Source: Psychrobacter celer (GTDB taxonomy: Bacteria > Pseudomonadota > Gammaproteobacteria > Pseudomonadales > Moraxellaceae). From it: DNA of 57,680 nucleotides. Both the position numbers and the translations under genes were made by a program. The notes beneath the pieces are model-generated. The model worked only from the letters and a program-made list of their open reading frames with translations, did no database searches and had not been told where the DNA came from. Location of the stretch: NCBI RefSeq assembly GCF_016107555.1, contig NZ_JABASU010000020.1, forward strand, positions 1-57,680, written 5' to 3'. The stretch's first letter is position 1. The number at the start of each line of letters is the position of its first letter. Shown one piece after another: positions 27,629 to 36,661 of this stretch.

Positions 27629-28681
27629 ATGACTCAACATTCATCCCTCGAAATACGCCAGCGCACCCTGCAGCAACTATTTGCCCATCCTGTGCGCCTA
27701 CTCGCTCCAATGGAGGGGCTAACCGATCCGTTAATGCGGCAAATCTTAACACAGATTGCCGCCGATTTAGGCCGTCCCTATGATTGGTCAGTCAGTGAGT
27801 TTATACGGGTGACTCAAACGCTGCTGCCCGCGCATGTGTTTTATAAATATGTGCCAGAGCTACATCAAGACACCAAAACGACTGCTGGCACGCCCATACA
27901 TATCCAGCTGCTCGGTAGTGATGCTAGCCTGATGGCAGAAAACGCCGCGTACGCCTGTGAGCTTGGCGCGCCCGCCATCGATATCAACTTTGGCTGCCCT
28001 GCCAAGACCGTCAATAGCCACCGCGGCGGCTCGGTACTGCTCGATGAGCCAGAGGTCATGTATGATATTATTAGTACCGTACGCCGCGCAGTGCCTGCCC
28101 ATATTGCCGTCTCAGCGAAGATTCGCTTGGGCTACACAGATACCAGCCGTATGGACGATATTCGAGGTGCGATTGGGGCGAGTGGCGCAGACTGGTTGAC
28201 CATTCATGCCCGCACCAAAACCCAAGGCTACAAGCCGCCCGCTTATTGGGACAAAATCCAAAATTTTAATAAGCTGAATATCCCAGTGATTGCCAATGGC
28301 GAGATTTGGAATAGTGAGCAAGCACAGCAATGCATGAGGCAGGCAGGCACACCGCACCTGATGCTAGGACGCGGCGCTGTGACCCGTCCTGACTTGATTG
28401 CCCGTGTCGATAGTAGCCATGATGATGAGAGCGCGGCGGCCAGCGTTAGAGCAGATAGCAAGACCTTGACATGGAACGCGCTCATACCGCATCAAATTAA
28501 GTTTTTGGAAGGGGCAGCAAAAAACGATGTGGTACTGGTGGGCCGCTACAAACAGTGGCTAGGGATGCTAACCAAAGGCTATGATGAGGCGCAGCCGGTG
28601 TGGGAACGCATCAAGCGTGAAAAAGACAAAGCCGTCATCATCGATGCTCTTATCACCAGCGTCTCATCAGCGACGGCATAA
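27629..28681 (+). CDS. dusC: tRNA-dihydrouridine(16) synthase DusC
   Basis: FMN-dependent reduction of uridine 16 in tRNA. The 350-residue sequence follows DusC: LAPMEGLTDPLMR, FIRVTQTLLPAHVFYKYVPEL, NFGCPAKTVNSHRGGS with the catalytic Cys, IHARTKTQGYKPPAYW, and PVIANGEIWNSEQAQQCM. The last motif and VARIKQWL-like GRYKQWLGML favour DusC over DusA or DusB. It is ~35 residues longer than the E. coli protein, partly from an insert near residues 260-285. It starts 72 bp after the helicase. Confidence 0.9.
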   Translation: MTQHSSLEIRQRTLQQLFAHPVRLLAPMEGLTDPLMRQILTQIAADLGRPYDWSVSEFIRVTQTLLPAHVFYKYVPELHQDTKTTAGTPIHIQLLGSDASLMAENAAYACELGAPAIDINFGCPAKTVNSHRGGSVLLDEPEVMYDIISTVRRAVPAHIAVSAKIRLGYTDTSRMDDIRGAIGASGADWLTIHARTKTQGYKPPAYWDKIQNFNKLNIPVIANGEIWNSEQAQQCMRQAGTPHLMLGRGAVTRPDLIARVDSSHDDESAAASVRADSKTLTWNALIPHQIKFLEGAAKNDVVLVGRYKQWLGMLTKGYDEAQPVWERIKREKDKAVIIDALITSVSSATA

Positions 28682-28761
28682 ATAGCAAAGACAATAACGG
28701 CTCGTCTTTTATCATAAAACAGAAGCTCGCCGCGGCGGCTAATTGTTCATAAGACCTAGCG

Positions 28762-29187
28762 CTAGACGCTCACACGTATTGCTAAATAAAACAGCATGAG
28801 TGGACACGCCATCGACAGCGTCCACAGTATCGAACGAAACGTCGCTAAATTGCTGATATAAGCGATGCAAAAGCCAATACGAATCAGTACGTACAACCAA
28901 GCCAACACGTTGACAATCAGCTGAGGCACAAAAAACAACATCGCCACCAGCACTGCTGCCAAAAATACCGGTAACGTCTCATAGCTGTTTTGCTGAGCGG
29001 CATTGGCGCGCGCAGCGGCGCCTGTTGTCTCTTGCAAAAAACGGCGCGGATGGGCGTTGTCAGCCAGCCGAAAGCCGCCAAGGGCTTTTGCACTCAGCGC
29101 CATCACGAGTGGCAACAAGCTTGCCACCACCATCGCCCAAATCGCGGATGCGGCGGTATCAGGAATCAACCCAAAAAATACATTCAT
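28762..29187 (-). CDS. MAPEG family membrane protein
   Basis: A 141-residue protein with four hydrophobic helices and the pattern of the MAPEG superfamily: RADNAHPRR-like LADNAHPRRF, then ARANAAQQNSYETLPVFLAAVLVA, where the Arg, Asn and Glu are conserved. Bacterial members are small inner-membrane proteins, some with glutathione-related activity; substrate not predictable. It follows the OsmC gene by 14 bp, so the two are probably cotranscribed. This pairing suggests a shared role in redox or electrophile stress, which is inference. Confidence 0.82.
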   Translation of the reverse strand: MNVFFGLIPDTAASAIWAMVVASLLPLVMALSAKALGGFRLADNAHPRRFLQETTGAAARANAAQQNSYETLPVFLAAVLVAMLFFVPQLIVNVLAWLYVLIRIGFCIAYISNLATFRSILWTLSMACPLMLFYLAIRVSV

Positions 29188-29201
29188 GCGCGCCCTCGCC
29201 C

Positions 29202-29615
29202 CTACCCTGCAACCACTTCAAAATCATGCGTGATATTCACCCCGCCCTGTACCAGCATACGACTGGCCGAGCAGTATTTTTCTGCTGATAGGTTCACCGC
29301 TTTTTCGACCTGCTTATCCTTGATGTCTTGACCGGTCACGATGAAGTGCATATGAATGTCGGTATAGACAGCAGGGACGGTCTCAGCGCGGTTTGCGGTC
29401 AGCTCACAACGTACATCCGTGACCTCTTGACGTGATTTTTGTAAGATAGACACCACATCATAGCTGGCACAGCCGCCCAAGCCGAGTAAGATCAGCTCCA
29501 TCGGGCTTGCGCCATTTTCTTTGTCGGCGTCGATTTGCAGATTATGCCCTGAGGGTGAGACGCCCAAAAAGGCTTTTTTCTCTTGCCACGTGACACTTGC
29601 TTTTGATTCTGACAT
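29202..29615 (-). CDS. OsmC family protein (YhfA-like)
   Basis: A 137-residue OsmC/Ohr-fold protein. The conserved Cys lies in GLGGCASYDVVSIL, following MELILLGLGG, and a second region ends SAEKYCSASRMLVQG with the other conserved Cys. The pattern GGCASYDVV matches YhfA-type OsmC proteins more than Ohr. It probably reduces peroxides or acts in thiol metabolism. First gene of a likely two-gene unit with the MAPEG gene. Confidence 0.87.
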   Translation of the reverse strand: MSESKASVTWQEKKAFLGVSPSGHNLQIDADKENGASPMELILLGLGGCASYDVVSILQKSRQEVTDVRCELTANRAETVPAVYTDIHMHFIVTGQDIKDKQVEKAVNLSAEKYCSASRMLVQGGVNITHDFEVVAG

Positions 29616-30078
29616 GTTCGTTTTTCCTTATTTTGATTGGCAGATAACCTGATTATTATTTTCAATAATACACGCGATAAGGTTAGTGTAGCACAAGCCA
29701 AAACCAGATTTTATAAAGACCTGATAAAGCAGCAGCCATCTGTATTTATTTGACGGCAACGCACCATCATAACCTTGCATACCTTTTTATTAAGCAATAG
29801 TTAACAAACTCAACCTGTGTTTGCTCATGTTTATCAAGATTACCTTAAGAAACTAACTTACAAAAGTCTATTTATAAGCTATTGATTTTAATAAGTAAAA
29901 CTCGTGAAACATTTTATAGCAAAATACTGTTACACATTTTGCTTGTTTCTTGGTTTAATAACGGTAATGAATCTTATTTTGGCCAGATATAGGTGACAGT
30001 CGACTTATAATAATTAAGATAGTCATCATGGTATCGGTTTGAAATAAGCTATTTTTAAACAAATTAAAAGGGTTAGTC
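29616..30078. other. Divergent intergenic region osmC-like / rppH
   Basis: 463 bp, AT-rich. A perfect TATAAT at 30006-30011 may be the rppH -10 element, but no -35 lies at proper spacing. No gene seen. Confidence 0.45.
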
Positions 30079-30597
30079 ATGATAGATGCAGACGGCTTTC
30101 GCGCCAATGTCGGCATCATCTTGGCAAATACACAAGGGCAAGTACTGTGGGCAAAACGTATTGGTCACAACGCTTGGCAGTTTCCTCAAGGCGGCATCGA
30201 CCGCGGGGAGACGCCGATGGATGCGATGTATCGCGAGCTCTGGGAAGAGGTCGGCCTACATCCGCGTCATGTAGACTTATTGGCAGTCACTCAAGACTGG
30301 CTGCGCTATCGTCTGCCTAAGCGTTATGTACGCCATGGACAGCACCCTTTGTGTATTGGGCAAAAACAAAAATGGTTTTTGCTGCGCTTAGATGAGCCAA
30401 ATACTCAACACATTCGCTTTGATGAAGGTAAACCAGAATTTGACCACTGGCAATGGGTCAGTTATTGGTATCCTCTAGGACAAGTGATTCATTTTAAACG
30501 TGGGGTATATCGCCGCGCCTTGCAAGAGCTGGCGCGCGAGCTTCCCCTAAAACAAGAGCTGATCCTTCCGGAACAGGACAACCATTTGCTGGCATGA
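30079..30597 (+). CDS. rppH: RNA pyrophosphohydrolase RppH
   Basis: Nudix hydrolase that converts 5'-triphosphate (or diphosphate) mRNA to monophosphate and so triggers RNase E-dependent decay. The 172-residue protein begins [17 protein letters not shown] and contains a complete Nudix box [23 protein letters not shown]. The downstream [12 protein letters not shown] and [10 protein letters not shown] are RppH-typical. Ribosome site AAAGGG precedes the ATG. Confidence 0.96.
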   Translation: MIDADGFRANVGIILANTQGQVLWAKRIGHNAWQFPQGGIDRGETPMDAMYRELWEEVGLHPRHVDLLAVTQDWLRYRLPKRYVRHGQHPLCIGQKQKWFLLRLDEPNTQHIRFDEGKPEFDHWQWVSYWYPLGQVIHFKRGVYRRALQELARELPLKQELILPEQDNHLLA

Positions 30598-30664
30598 CTT
30601 TGATAGAGTCTTGATAAAGTTTTGGTGTGATTTTGGCATCGCTAATTAACTATATATGCTCAAT

Positions 30665-30707
30665 ATGCTCACTGTGATACTGTTATGGAATCACCGTGAG
30701 CATTTTT
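30665..30707 (+). terminator. Terminator of rppH
   Basis: ATGCTCACTGTGAT / ATCACCGTGAGCAT (one mismatch) around an 11-nt loop, then five T residues. It overlaps the 3' end of the convergent NRDE gene. Confidence 0.8.
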
Positions 30708-31533
30708 ATGCGCCGGTTGCAGCCGCGCTTGCCTCGCGGCTAATGAGCGTGGCGGTGGTTTTACTACTTGCCCCTTTATGCTTGTCTTGGCGCAAGGTTA
30801 AGATGCTTTGAGTACGGGTACCATAAGTAGGGAGAGGGGCCTGCCGCTGATCAAATGCCACAGGCTCGATATAGACAGAGGACAGCATCTGCTCAACCTC
30901 TCTACTCATGCCGGTATCGGGTAGCTGATCGGCGGGGGCTTGTCGGTTGTCAGATAGCACCGCATAGGCAGCGTCCTGCCAGTAAGCAGGCGAGCTGTCT
31001 TCGGCGATAAGTGGCAGCACTTCTTGACGCAGCCTACCACGCAGTTTTTCGGTTTTGAACCAACCGTCGTCTGGCTGACCGTTTGAGACCACATGCAATC
31101 CTGCATACAGTGGCGTGGGCGCATGGCCGCGATTATTGACCATCACTGCTTGCAGCGCATCGCCAATGATCAGGTTAAAACCTGCATAGTCTTGCAACTC
31201 AATTTGCCGAGCAAAGTCCATCGGGCTTCTATCACTGGTTAAAAAATCTGTAACCAGTGCCCCACGCGAGCGCTCATCTGCCCCTGCCTGCACCCCATCA
31301 CGAAAGTTTAGCACCGCCGCCCAGCGTCCATTTTGCTCATAAAGACCGTCGTGCATGACTTGGTGAATACCCAGCCAAGTACCGCCACTTTGCTGATCGC
31401 GACCTGCATAAATCGGCTTATCAGGCCACTGGTGCAGCGGCTCAGTCGGACGCTGCAAAAACTCATCTCGATTGGATAAGAGCACCAGCGGCACCTCATC
31501 AAACAACTGCCAAGCGATGGCGACGATACACAT
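30706..31533 (-). CDS. NRDE (TANGO2-like) family protein
   Basis: A 275-residue protein beginning MCIVAIAWQ with the family-defining Asn-Arg-Asp-Glu motif (SNRDEFLQRPTEPLHQW, from about residue 20). Further family features are GGTWLGIH, RGALVTDFL and the phrase FNLIIGD. The N-terminal Cys after Met is conserved and suggests an Ntn-hydrolase-like fold. The eukaryotic homologue TANGO2 is implicated in metabolism and haem handling; the bacterial role is poorly defined. AAGGA precedes the ATG. Confidence 0.85.
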   Translation of the reverse strand: MCIVAIAWQLFDEVPLVLLSNRDEFLQRPTEPLHQWPDKPIYAGRDQQSGGTWLGIHQVMHDGLYEQNGRWAAVLNFRDGVQAGADERSRGALVTDFLTSDRSPMDFARQIELQDYAGFNLIIGDALQAVMVNNRGHAPTPLYAGLHVVSNGQPDDGWFKTEKLRGRLRQEVLPLIAEDSSPAYWQDAAYAVLSDNRQAPADQLPDTGMSREVEQMLSSVYIEPVAFDQRQAPLPTYGTRTQSILTLRQDKHKGASSKTTATLISREASAAATGA

Positions 31534-31636
31534 AATTTTCCTTTTATGGGATTGGTAGTTTATGGGACTGGTCGTCTTTTTAATAGGTAATCTTTTCAGT
31601 ACAAAATAACGTCGTTTAAAATGTCCTGCATCTTTT

Positions 31637-31782
31637 TATAGTCGATTCTGAATAAAACAGATACATTATATGTCAACGTGGAACTGGTATAAATTTTACT
31701 TGCGTGCTGTGCCTGCGCCGACAGAGGCTGCGTAAAATTTATCCCAGTCCCACTGTATCGTTTTTATACTGAACTCACTATA
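31637..31782. repeat. Repeat copy B: long form, reverse orientation
   Basis: Runs TATAGTCGATTCTGAATAAA ... GAACTCACTATA. On the opposite strand it aligns with copy A end to end, including GAGTTCAGTATAAAAACGATACA and CGCAGCCTCTGTC. It lies between the DUF4139 stop (8 bp away) and the NRDE start region. Confidence 0.85.
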
Positions 31783-31790
31783 TTCTTATA

Positions 31791-33425
31791 TCAATTGGTG
31801 CGGAGTTTTTTATCAGCAGGATAGCTAATCTGTGTGGTCGATCGAATCACTTTTGATTGTTTACTTGGCAAATCAAACTCCCAAGCGACCATGCCGGTAT
31901 TGTCATTCCAGTCGCGTTCAGTGACGGGCGGGGTATGCACTGTGGTTACTTTAATACTGTCATCACGGCTGATAGGCTCACTAGCCAGTACCTGCAAGCG
32001 TTTGGTGCGGCTATGCTGATTGGTCAATTGATAAGCTTCGGTACTACTTAAGGTTTGCTTACGATTAAACGCCCCCTTATCGCCTTGCTTATCTTCGTCG
32101 GTTATTTGTTTGATGGGGATATTTGGATCAACGCCAAAGCCGATACCCTGCTCTTTGAGCGTTTGATACTGATAGCGCGCTTGACCAATATAGTTATCAT
32201 CACGGTAGAGCTGAAGCGCTCCATCGGCCCATGCAGGTGTCAAAAATGGTGCCGATGCATACCAATAAGCCGTTTGCTCAACACTTGGCGTACTGCGGAT
32301 CCAAAGCTTGCTACGCCCAGACTGCTCATCAATGACCGTACGCACGTGCCTACCGTCACTTGGCAAGCTCACGCGCTGCGGCAACCGGTACTCGATGATG
32401 CCGTTTTTGTTTTGACGACTCACGCTAAAGCTCGGTAGCGGTGCCATCGTCGGTGCCGACGCCTCCCTGTCATCGCTACTTCTTTCTGAGACAACGATGG
32501 AAGAAGGCTCCATCATGGATGATGCAACCCTAGCACGTGATGCTTGATCTTTTTCATATAAAGACAGGCGCGCCACATTTGGCAGCTGGCCTGTGGTGCG
32601 TTGATTGGGGTTGACTGAGCTGAGTACGACAGGGACGTTTTGCCAATTCTCTCCGGTTTGCTGAGCGATGATGGCTGATGCGGTGATGCTAAGCTGCTCG
32701 GTATTGGTATCCAGACGCGCCTGATAAGTCGGCTGCCAACCTGCGCCGCGCACTTGATAATGGAGCTTTACCGCGGCGGGCTTGCGGCTGGCAGTACGGA
32801 CACTGACCTGTGTCACGCGATTTTGCGTCGATGTGCTACTGCCCGCCATCGTTTGATTAAGCGCAGCCTGTGCCCGCGCTTGCCGCTGCTTGATATCCCA
32901 TATGCGTTTATTGATACTTGCCGCTTGTGTTTCTATATCACGAGCGGTATTGGCCACTGTGCCCTCTGTACTGATTTGACTGACCTTGGTGAGGTTTTGT
33001 AGATAGGCTTTTGCCAGATTGGCGGCTTCTAGCTCGGCATTGATTTCAGCAAGCGCGGCTTGTTGCGATTGTACGTTGGCATCGCCCTCATACTGACACT
33101 GCGCTGCTTGCTCACCGCTTAGCGTCTCGATACTGACTTCACCGAGATTGACGCCTGTGACGGCCTGCACGCTCACGCTGTCTTTGTCGATATAAGGAGA
33201 CAAGCAAGAAAACACCAGCGTCTGCTCTCCGTTACCCTTGACAGGTAGCGCGCGGGTGACACTGGCCAAGCCTTGATAAATGGTGACTTGCTCGATAATG
33301 CTACTTGCTGCATATGCAGGCGTCAGGGATAGTGCCAGCAGACTGGGTAGACTGAGCAAGATCAGGCCTTTTTTTGCCCAACGGTACTCAGTGGCTGCTT
33401 CTACTTTTGATACATCAGCTTGCAT
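31791..33425 (-). CDS. DUF4139/DUF4140 domain-containing exported protein
   Basis: A 544-residue protein with an N-terminal signal peptide (hydrophobic LILLSLPSLLALSLTPAYA, cleavage after about residue 39). The N-terminal beta domain IIEQVTIYQGLASVTRALPV resembles DUF4140. It is followed by a coiled coil (about 110-195, Gln/Ala/Glu-rich) and a C-terminal DUF4139 beta domain (WQPTYQARLDT, PVVLSSVNP). This layout is that of MuiA-like (mucoidy inhibitor) proteins. Predicted location is the periplasm or outer membrane; molecular function unknown. AAGGA supports the start. Confidence 0.82.
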   Translation of the reverse strand: MQADVSKVEAATEYRWAKKGLILLSLPSLLALSLTPAYAASSIIEQVTIYQGLASVTRALPVKGNGEQTLVFSCLSPYIDKDSVSVQAVTGVNLGEVSIETLSGEQAAQCQYEGDANVQSQQAALAEINAELEAANLAKAYLQNLTKVSQISTEGTVANTARDIETQAASINKRIWDIKQRQARAQAALNQTMAGSSTSTQNRVTQVSVRTASRKPAAVKLHYQVRGAGWQPTYQARLDTNTEQLSITASAIIAQQTGENWQNVPVVLSSVNPNQRTTGQLPNVARLSLYEKDQASRARVASSMMEPSSIVVSERSSDDREASAPTMAPLPSFSVSRQNKNGIIEYRLPQRVSLPSDGRHVRTVIDEQSGRSKLWIRSTPSVEQTAYWYASAPFLTPAWADGALQLYRDDNYIGQARYQYQTLKEQGIGFGVDPNIPIKQITDEDKQGDKGAFNRKQTLSSTEAYQLTNQHSRTKRLQVLASEPISRDDSIKVTTVHTPPVTERDWNDNTGMVAWEFDLPSKQSKVIRSTTQISYPADKKLRTN

Positions 33426-33694
33426 AATCTATCCTTAAAATACGGTTTATCCATTCATACGGCCTATCAGCGCCAGCCCATATCCGCTCATGCTTCTGAA
33501 AATATTGAGGTATTTATCATTAGCAGCTTTTTTATATCTTAGGGGTTTTCTGTCGTGGTTTCTAGCGGCTGGCAGGCGCAAATCACATTTATGCAGTCTC
33601 TGTGATGCAATTGTCTAACCGTAATTTGGTATGCCTGCCAAGCTATTTTTGCTATTATGACCCCCATTCTATTATCAATAATTATGATGTCCTT

Positions 33695-34579
33695 ATGATG
33701 ATTCATCCTCAGTATGATCCCGTAGCGCTGTCCTTGGGCCCTGTAGAAGTACATTGGTATGGCTTGATGTATCTGCTGGCATTTGCCGCCGCGTTTGGTC
33801 TGGCATGGTACCGCAGTGGCCAGCGTGAGAGCTGGACCACTGACATGGTGTCAGACCTTGTTTTTTATGGCGCGCTCGGTGTCATTTTGGGTGGCCGTAT
33901 CGGCTATGTGCTGTTTTATCAATTTGGTGAGCTGCTACAAAACCCCGCCTATTTATTTAAGGTGTGGGAAGGCGGTATGTCGTTCCACGGCGGCATGATT
34001 GGGGTTTTACTCGGCATGTTGTATTTTGCCCGTAAGTACAAAAAAACACCTTTTCAAGTGCTGGATTTTATCGTGCCGTGTGTACCGACGGGGTTATTGT
34101 TTGGTCGTATCGGCAACTATATCAACGGTGAGCTGTGGGGGCGCGTCTCTGATGGCGGCTATAACTGGCTGACCTACTTCCCGCAGGCCGCGGCTTTTGA
34201 TATGCAGCAATTGCAAGCCAATCCTCAATTACAGGAGTTGATGATGGAGGTCAACGGCCAGTATTTACTGCCCCGCCACCCATCACAGCTCTATGAGGCC
34301 TTTGCTGAAGGTCTGATGCTATTCTTGTTTTTGTGGTGGTACTCTGCCAAGCCGCGTCCACGTATGGCGGCATCGGCGATATTCTTATTAGGTTACGGTA
34401 TCAGCCGCTTTATCATCGAGTTTTTCCGTCAGCCAGATGCCGACCAAGGTTTTATTTTACTTGGCTGGATGACCAAAGGGCAAATACTGAGCACACCAAT
34501 GATTATCATCGGCTTTGTACTGTTGGTTTATGCCTATAAACGCGGTATCTATGACTGGGGTAAGCAAGCCGCCTATTAA
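33695..34579 (+). CDS. lgt: Prolipoprotein diacylglyceryl transferase
   Basis: Transfers diacylglycerol from phosphatidylglycerol to the lipobox Cys of prolipoproteins; acts in the inner membrane. The 294-residue protein has about seven transmembrane helices and the family motifs HWYGLMYLLAF, GGMSFHGGMIGVL and the Lgt signature GRIGNYINGELWGR. RHPSQLYEA supplies a conserved Arg-His pair. The open frame begins at 33602, but the Met pair at 33695/33698 (MMIHPQYDPVAL) fits the family; the upstream 31 residues do not. Next in order is thyA, as in many proteobacteria (lgt-thyA). Confidence 0.95.
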   Translation: MMIHPQYDPVALSLGPVEVHWYGLMYLLAFAAAFGLAWYRSGQRESWTTDMVSDLVFYGALGVILGGRIGYVLFYQFGELLQNPAYLFKVWEGGMSFHGGMIGVLLGMLYFARKYKKTPFQVLDFIVPCVPTGLLFGRIGNYINGELWGRVSDGGYNWLTYFPQAAAFDMQQLQANPQLQELMMEVNGQYLLPRHPSQLYEAFAEGLMLFLFLWWYSAKPRPRMAASAIFLLGYGISRFIIEFFRQPDADQGFILLGWMTKGQILSTPMIIIGFVLLVYAYKRGIYDWGKQAAY

Positions 34580-34659
34580 GCGCGCTTGCACTATAAATGT
34601 CCAAAAACAGATTAAGACTTATTTAATGACGCGCTTTGATAGCGTAGAAGAGCAATATT

Positions 34660-35526
34660 ATGAGCAGTTACAGTAGTAAAAACGAGCAGGCTTATTTGGA
34701 CTTGCTGCGTCACGTCATGAGTGAAGGCACTGAAAAAGGCGATCGTACGGGCACAGGTACGCTAAGCCACTTCGGCGCGCAGATGCGTTTTGACTTATCA
34801 GACGGCTTCCCGTTACTGACCACCAAAAAAGTCCACTTTAAATCCATCGTGTATGAGCTATTATGGTTTTTGAGCGGTAGCACTCATGTCGATTATCTAC
34901 AAGAAAACGGCGTGCGTATCTGGAACGAATGGGCCACAGCGGAACAGACGGCGCGCTTCAATCGTCCTGCGGGCGATTTAGGGCCAGTATACGGTCACCA
35001 ATGGCGCAACTACGGCGCGACCAAAGACGAGAATGGCCGCTATAACAATGACGGCGTCGATCAAATCGCCCAAGTCGTGGAGCAAATCAAGACCAACCCC
35101 AACTCCAGACGCTTGATTGTCTCTGGCTGGAACCCAGGTGAAGCCGAGCAAGTCGCCCTGCCGCCTTGTCATACGCTGTTTCAGTTTTTTGTCGCGGACA
35201 ACAAACTCTCCTGCCAGCTTTACCAGCGCTCAGCGGATTTATTCCTAGGTGTGCCGTTCAATATCGCCAGCTATGCCCTACTGACCCACATGATTGCGCA
35301 GGTTTGTGGGCTGGGCGTGGGCGAGTTTATCTGGACCGGCGGCGACTGTCATATTTATCAAAACCACCGCGAGCAAGTCGAGCTGCAACTGACGCGTGAG
35401 TGTTATGCACTACCGACATTGACGCTCAACCCTGATGTCGATGATATTTTTGCGTTTCGTTTTGAGGATATTAGCGTAAACGGTTATGCATCACATCCCG
35501 CTATCAAAGCAAAAGTCGCGGTATAA
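34660..35526 (+). CDS. thyA: Thymidylate synthase
   Basis: Methylates dUMP to dTMP using 5,10-methylene-tetrahydrofolate. The 288-residue protein has the nucleophile Cys170 in [13 protein letters not shown], the folate-binding [11 protein letters not shown], and [16 protein letters not shown]. It is longer than E. coli ThyA (264) because of an insertion at about 92-130 ([10 protein letters not shown] through the Asn-rich segment). It is 80 bp after lgt and 48 bp before folA, so thyA and folA, which regenerates its cofactor, form one unit. Confidence 0.97.
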   Translation: MSSYSSKNEQAYLDLLRHVMSEGTEKGDRTGTGTLSHFGAQMRFDLSDGFPLLTTKKVHFKSIVYELLWFLSGSTHVDYLQENGVRIWNEWATAEQTARFNRPAGDLGPVYGHQWRNYGATKDENGRYNNDGVDQIAQVVEQIKTNPNSRRLIVSGWNPGEAEQVALPPCHTLFQFFVADNKLSCQLYQRSADLFLGVPFNIASYALLTHMIAQVCGLGVGEFIWTGGDCHIYQNHREQVELQLTRECYALPTLTLNPDVDDIFAFRFEDISVNGYASHPAIKAKVAV

Positions 35527-35574
35527 AGACTGTTTTTTACTTCATATGACTGATGAAAACAATAAGGACATATT

Positions 35575-36144
35575 ATGAGTTATGCCAATACCCAAGTCGC
35601 CCAAATCGCTGCTATCAGTAGCAATCGCTGTATCGGTAAGGACAATGAGCTGCCGTGGCATATCTCAGCAGATTTGCAGCATTTCAAACAAATGACCACC
35701 AAAGCAACAGGCGGTGCGGTTCAAGGTATCGTCATCATGGGGCGCAAAACCTTTGAATCAATGGGCAGCAAGCCGTTGCCAAAACGTGTCAGCTTTATTA
35801 TCAGCAGTCAAATGGACTACGCCGAAAAGAGCGGCCTAGTAGGCAAAGACAATGCGCATGTGGTGCATAATTTGGATGATGCTTTAACGCAAGCTGCCAG
35901 TCTCGCCCATGGTGCTCACTTAGATACGATTTGGGTCATCGGCGGCGAGCGGGTATTTCGTGATGCCTTTATGTACACCGATCGTATTGAGCTGACACAC
36001 GTCGATACCGAGATCCCTGACGGCGAGGCGTTTTATCCTGAATTGCCGAGCGACTTTGCAGTCGCAGAAGCGTCTGAGTCGATGCATGATGAAAAAAGCG
36101 GATTGGATTTTAAGTTCGTGACTTATAAAAGCGTGGAAAACTAA
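35575..36144 (+). CDS. folA: Dihydrofolate reductase
   Basis: Reduces dihydrofolate produced by ThyA to tetrahydrofolate; target of trimethoprim. The 189-residue protein shows AAISSNRCIGKDNELPWHISADLQHF (substrate-binding acidic residue in the ADL segment), IVIMGRKTFESMG and IWVIGGERVFRDAF. It is longer than E. coli DHFR (159), with an insert TTKATGGAVQG and an extended central loop. AAGGA precedes the ATG. Confidence 0.96.
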   Translation: MSYANTQVAQIAAISSNRCIGKDNELPWHISADLQHFKQMTTKATGGAVQGIVIMGRKTFESMGSKPLPKRVSFIISSQMDYAEKSGLVGKDNAHVVHNLDDALTQAASLAHGAHLDTIWVIGGERVFRDAFMYTDRIELTHVDTEIPDGEAFYPELPSDFAVAEASESMHDEKSGLDFKFVTYKSVEN

Positions 36145-36147
36145 AAA

Positions 36148-36525
36148 ATGACGAAAAAGCTTTTACCACTTGCACTTCTCTTCGCATTTATGACAGGCTG
36201 CCAGAGCCTGCCTCAACGAGAGCCTGTTATAGTTCCCCCTAAAGTCATGCGCTCCGTAGACTTTACTATCCCTCCTCGAGTATCAAGAAGGATGAGTCGG
36301 GGAGAAAGTTTGGACCTTGTACTTAAATTATATGTTAATAAGAACGGCACAGTTGACAAGGTCAGTATTCAAAAATCGTCAGGCAATCGACATCTAGATA
36401 GAAATGCTATTATACAAGCTCGCAAAATGATATTTCATGCAGCAACTAAAGACAGTAGGTTTATAGAATCAACCGTGAGGTTACCTATTGTTTATAAAAT
36501 GCTTAGAGATGATATGCTTCACTGA
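36148..36525 (+). CDS. TonB-C-terminal-domain lipoprotein
   Basis: A 125-residue predicted lipoprotein: signal peptide with lipobox MTGC (Cys18). The mature part is a single TonB-like C-terminal domain (VPPKVMRSVDFTIPPRVSRRMSRGESLDLVLKLYVNKNG and RHLDRNAIIQARKMIF, the usual basic, hydrophobic pattern). It has no transmembrane anchor or Pro-rich linker, so it is not a complete TonB. It starts 3 bp after folA and is probably cotranscribed. Codon use is more AT-rich (AGA, TTA, ATA) than folA, hinting at separate acquisition. Function unknown. Confidence 0.72.
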   Translation: MTKKLLPLALLFAFMTGCQSLPQREPVIVPPKVMRSVDFTIPPRVSRRMSRGESLDLVLKLYVNKNGTVDKVSIQKSSGNRHLDRNAIIQARKMIFHAATKDSRFIESTVRLPIVYKMLRDDMLH

Positions 36526-36527
36526 GC

Positions 36528-36656
36528 TATAGTCGATTCTAAATAAAACAGATACATTCTATTTCAGCGCGGAACTGGTATAAATTTTTCTGGCATCCTC
36601 TGCCTGCAATTCATCCCAGTCCCACGATATCGTTTTTGTACTGAACTCACGATATA
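36528..36656. repeat. Repeat copy C: internally deleted long form
   Basis: Begins TATAGTCGATTCTAAATAAAACAGATACA and ends GAACTCACGATATA, as in copy B, but the core is shorter by roughly 20 bp, giving 129 bp. It fills the gap between the convergent TonB-domain lipoprotein and uvrC genes, ending 6 bp from the uvrC stop. Confidence 0.85.
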
Positions 36657-36661
36657 TCTGT

